From positions 1 through 40,376 of the forward strand of contig JAQGLP010000548.1 of assembly GCA_028292835.1 (NCBI GenBank): a stretch of DNA of 40,376 nt, in the 5' to 3' direction. Under the pieces are notes generated by a model. The model was not told the origin of the DNA. It searched no databases and saw only the letters and a program-made list of their open reading frames with translations. Origin of the DNA: Variovorax sp. Its GTDB lineage: Bacteria > Pseudomonadota > Gammaproteobacteria > Burkholderiales > Burkholderiaceae_C. The number at the start of each line of letters is the position of its first letter. Within the stretch, counting starts at the first letter, position 1. This document shows, piece by piece, positions 38,152 to 40,376 of this stretch. The translations under genes were made by a program, and so were the position numbers.

Positions 38152-39959
38152 GCGGCGAGGCTCCGGATGAGAGCCGAGGCTTCATCCTCCTCGGTTGGCA
38201 GCATCATCGGCGCAATCGCGTGAACCGTTGAATCGACGCCGTCGATCTTGTTCATCGACATTGGCGTCTCCTTCTTCGGCAGGATGGTGCTGTCCGTCTG
38301 CCTGCGGGTGACGACCGTGTTGCCGACGCACCAGGTCATCACGGGATTGTCGTCATGCCGCAGCAGATGCGGACCACCGATGACGCGGGCTTCGAGATTT
38401 TTGGCCGGGTCAGTCACGTTCTTGGCATTCTTCGGCAGGATCGCCGCGAAGCCGTCGCCGTCGTCGAGATCGGCGTTTAGTCGGACCGCCATCTCCTCGG
38501 CCGCCGCGAAGTGGTCGAAGGTGACCTTGCGCACGCGCAGGACCTTGGCGAGACGCCGGATGTGGCGCTCAACGCGGGATTGATCGACCCAGTCGCCTGG
38601 CGTCAGGATCAGCTTTCCCGCCTTTTGCCATTGGCGATACAGCGTGACATTATTCCGGTCCGACTGACCGTCCCGCTTCAGTACCGCCTCGGGAAGGAAG
38701 AACCACGTCTTCACCAGCAGCTGATCGTCGGGCGTCAGCGCCGCCAGCGTGAGCGCGGTGAGATCGCTCTTATGCGCAAGATCGGCGCCGATGTAGCAGT
38801 CGAGCCCCGCGAAGTCCCGTAGCCTCAATGTCTTATCGCCGCAGGCAATCCACTTAGGCACGCTGAGCCAGGCCGACGCGGCGGACATCCACCGGTTCAG
38901 ACGCTTCGTGAAGAACTCGCCTTCCTCGCCCGGTGCGCCCTTCGCCTTGACGGCCAGCCGGCGCATGGACTCGATGCTCGGCGTCACCGGCATCAGCGGG
39001 TTGGCCTTGGGCCAGTTCTTCTCGTCGTACGGGTCGTCGCCGAGCGTGCGCTCGGGCGTGAAATCCTTAGGGCCGTCGAGCGTGAAGATGATGCCGAAGA
39101 CGTGATCGGCGACGATGGCGCCCTCTAGAACCTTCGTCGAGAAGGTCCGCTGCTCGTAACAAACGCCGTCGAGGATGTAGCCGGCGGTGGTGATCTTCCA
39201 GTAGAGCGGGTTGCGTCGAGCACCGTCCGCCGAATGAATAACGTCGTAGAGGCCCCGGTCCTTGTGGGCGTGCAGCTCATCGAGGACGGCCAGGTGAGGA
39301 TTGTGCCCGTCCTGCGTCGCCGACTTCGAGTTGATCGTCTGAATCGTGCCGCCGTTGAGGTCGCAGGTGATCGCCCGCGCCCACGCCGTGAGGCCGAACG
39401 CCTCCTGCAGGTCCGGCGTCTTCTGCACCATGAGCTTCGCCGGGTTGAAAACCTTCTGCGCCTGGGCACCGGTCGTGGCGCCGATCAGCACCAGCGGCCC
39501 CGGCTCGTCTTCGCAGGTGGTGCAGTACAGCACCACGCCGGCAGTCAGCGTCGACTTAGCGCCCTTCCTTGCCATCTCGATGTAGGTGTCGGTGAACCGG
39601 CGGAGCCCTGTCGCCTTGTCTCGCCAGCCGAACACCATCGCGAGGATGAATATCTGCGCGGGCTCAAGGCGGAGGTTCGGAGTTTCCCACTTGCCTTCGA
39701 CGTGCGGCAGCTTCTCGATGAAGTCACAGATGTCATTGGCGTGCCAGGTATCGAACCGGAATGGCCAGTCCTTCCCCTTTGAACGCTTCAGATCGTCGAG
39801 GTGACGCTGCGCTGCCAGCCGTACCCACTTGCAGTGCTCGACCTGATCCTTATCCGCCGCAGCGCGCTTGGCATACGCCAGCGCGACAGCGGCATAGTCA
39901 CGCGCGTGCTCGGGCGCCGTTGCGGGCGAAGCGGTTTGCCGGCTTTGCGCCATCGCCAC
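38148..39959 (-). CDS. terL: terminase large subunit (603 aa)
   Basis: The ATPase domain has Walker A ARKGAKST (130-137) and Walker B LAVLDELH (223-230, D227 E228). The nuclease domain (about 385-580) starts DCYIGADLAHKSDLTALTLAAL with the first catalytic Asp, and has later FDHFAAAEEM and DGVDSTVHA. This is the HK97-type Terminase_1 family that cuts and packages DNA. The start overlaps the terS frame by 62 bases; a second ATG lies two codons in. Confidence 0.93.
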   Translation of the reverse strand: MAMAQSRQTASPATAPEHARDYAAVALAYAKRAAADKDQVEHCKWVRLAAQRHLDDLKRSKGKDWPFRFDTWHANDICDFIEKLPHVEGKWETPNLRLEPAQIFILAMVFGWRDKATGLRRFTDTYIEMARKGAKSTLTAGVVLYCTTCEDEPGPLVLIGATTGAQAQKVFNPAKLMVQKTPDLQEAFGLTAWARAITCDLNGGTIQTINSKSATQDGHNPHLAVLDELHAHKDRGLYDVIHSADGARRNPLYWKITTAGYILDGVCYEQRTFSTKVLEGAIVADHVFGIIFTLDGPKDFTPERTLGDDPYDEKNWPKANPLMPVTPSIESMRRLAVKAKGAPGEEGEFFTKRLNRWMSAASAWLSVPKWIACGDKTLRLRDFAGLDCYIGADLAHKSDLTALTLAALTPDDQLLVKTWFFLPEAVLKRDGQSDRNNVTLYRQWQKAGKLILTPGDWVDQSRVERHIRRLAKVLRVRKVTFDHFAAAEEMAVRLNADLDDGDGFAAILPKNAKNVTDPAKNLEARVIGGPHLLRHDDNPVMTWCVGNTVVTRRQTDSTILPKKETPMSMNKIDGVDSTVHAIAPMMLPTEEDEASALIRSLAA

Positions 39960-40314
39960 CTCCGCCTACTCGGCTCTTCGGCCCGGCAATGCGGAGCAAC
40001 TCCTCATGCTGGCGCAACACGGTCAGGTATGCGGCGGACGGCAGTTCATCGCCCGACTTGAACGCGACCCGCACCTCAGCTTCGAGAGAGCAGTATCGCG
40101 CGAGCAGCGCGCTATCGACCTCGGACACGCCGGCCGCCATCACCCGTGCCAGAACCTCCTGCCAGACGTCGATCGCACCGGCCGTCAGATAGTCGGGCCG
40201 CACAGGCGGGTCGCCCGGGACGATGATCTCGGTTTTCACGCCGTCTCGGATCGGCTGGAATGTGCCCCGCGCCAGCTTCGTGCTGGGCGGCTCGGCCTTC
40301 GGTCCCCGCTTCAT
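39898..40314 (-). CDS. terS: terminase small subunit, P27 family (138 aa)
   Basis: The protein begins MKRGPKAEPPSTKLARGTFQP, then PPVRPDYLTAGAIDVWQEVLARVMAAGVSEVDSALLARYCSLEAEVR, then a long helix, YLTVLRQHEELLRIAGPKSRVG. This is the P27-type small terminase plan. It recognises the packaging site and loads DNA to the large subunit. ATG 40314 follows GGAGG at good spacing. The 62 bases between this start and the window edge are AT-richer than the rest. Confidence 0.88.
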   Translation of the reverse strand: MKRGPKAEPPSTKLARGTFQPIRDGVKTEIIVPGDPPVRPDYLTAGAIDVWQEVLARVMAAGVSEVDSALLARYCSLEAEVRVAFKSGDELPSAAYLTVLRQHEELLRIAGPKSRVGGGGDGAKPANRFARNGARARA

Positions 40315-40376
40315 GGCCGGGCCTCCTGAAATCTTATTGGCACGGCGAGTTTAATCTGCACGCGCGATTAAAAGGC

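Noticed and set aside
1-40376. transposon or insertion sequence
   Set aside because: No transposase and no terminal inverted repeats with target duplications were seen; the only recombinase is the phage integrase.

Overview
The window (40,376 bp, GC-rich) reads as one complete temperate siphophage genome of the HK97/lambda type. The host is probably an alphaproteobacterium, most likely a sphingomonad. That is inferred from the GC-rich codon use, the GTA-gp10-type tail chaperone, the DUF3987 replication protein next to a CHC2/Toprim protein, and the style of the small phage proteins. No bacterial housekeeping gene is present. Read leftward from the right end, the order is terS, terL, portal, protease, capsid, head-tail genes, tail, fibres, lysis, integrase, immunity, replication, a NusG-like regulator and an HNH endonuclease. 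HK97-like virion genomes run from cos to the HNH gene in this way, so the two window edges may be the packaging ends or an arbitrary cut in a circular molecule.

Layout. 1-757: HNH endonuclease and a small gene. 758-5194 (minus): Cro-like protein, CHC2/Toprim primase-like protein, DUF3987 protein, a 144-residue protein, an array of GGGCGACAGT repeats, a 56-residue protein and a NusG-family (NGN+KOW) protein. 5195-6097: immunity region with a self-cleaving S24 repressor, three near-identical operators, two matching early promoters and a structured leader RNA. 6098-13202 (plus): fifteen small genes, almost all overlapping their neighbours, including a ParB/Srx-like protein, a winged-helix protein, an AlpA regulator and two pairs of paralogues. 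13187-14800: P4-type integrase and a repeat-rich attP region. 14798-17648: accessory genes on both strands (HIRAN, YozE-like, Dam methylase and unknowns). 17698-19491: lysis genes. 19753-27292: fibres and tail tip. 27292-32499: tape measure, frameshifted tail chaperones and tail tube. 32502-40314: head genes and terminase.

How it works together. The S24 repressor probably silences a leftward replication/control operon and a rightward accessory operon through the TAGCC-N4-GGCTA operators. The leftward operon ends with the NusG-like protein, placed where lambda has Q: after replication and directly before the late genes in the same orientation (through the circular junction). The most interesting proposal is therefore that this phage uses its own NusG/RfaH-like factor to read through the roughly 24 kb late operon. 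Other points worth attention are an apparent ATC start codon for the tape measure gene, a GGGCCCT -1 frameshift site in the tail chaperone gene, a candidate iteron origin, a leader RNA with interleaved pairing and a hairpin over the ribosome site, two plus-strand membrane-protein genes embedded in the late region, and a candidate tRNA-derived attP core.
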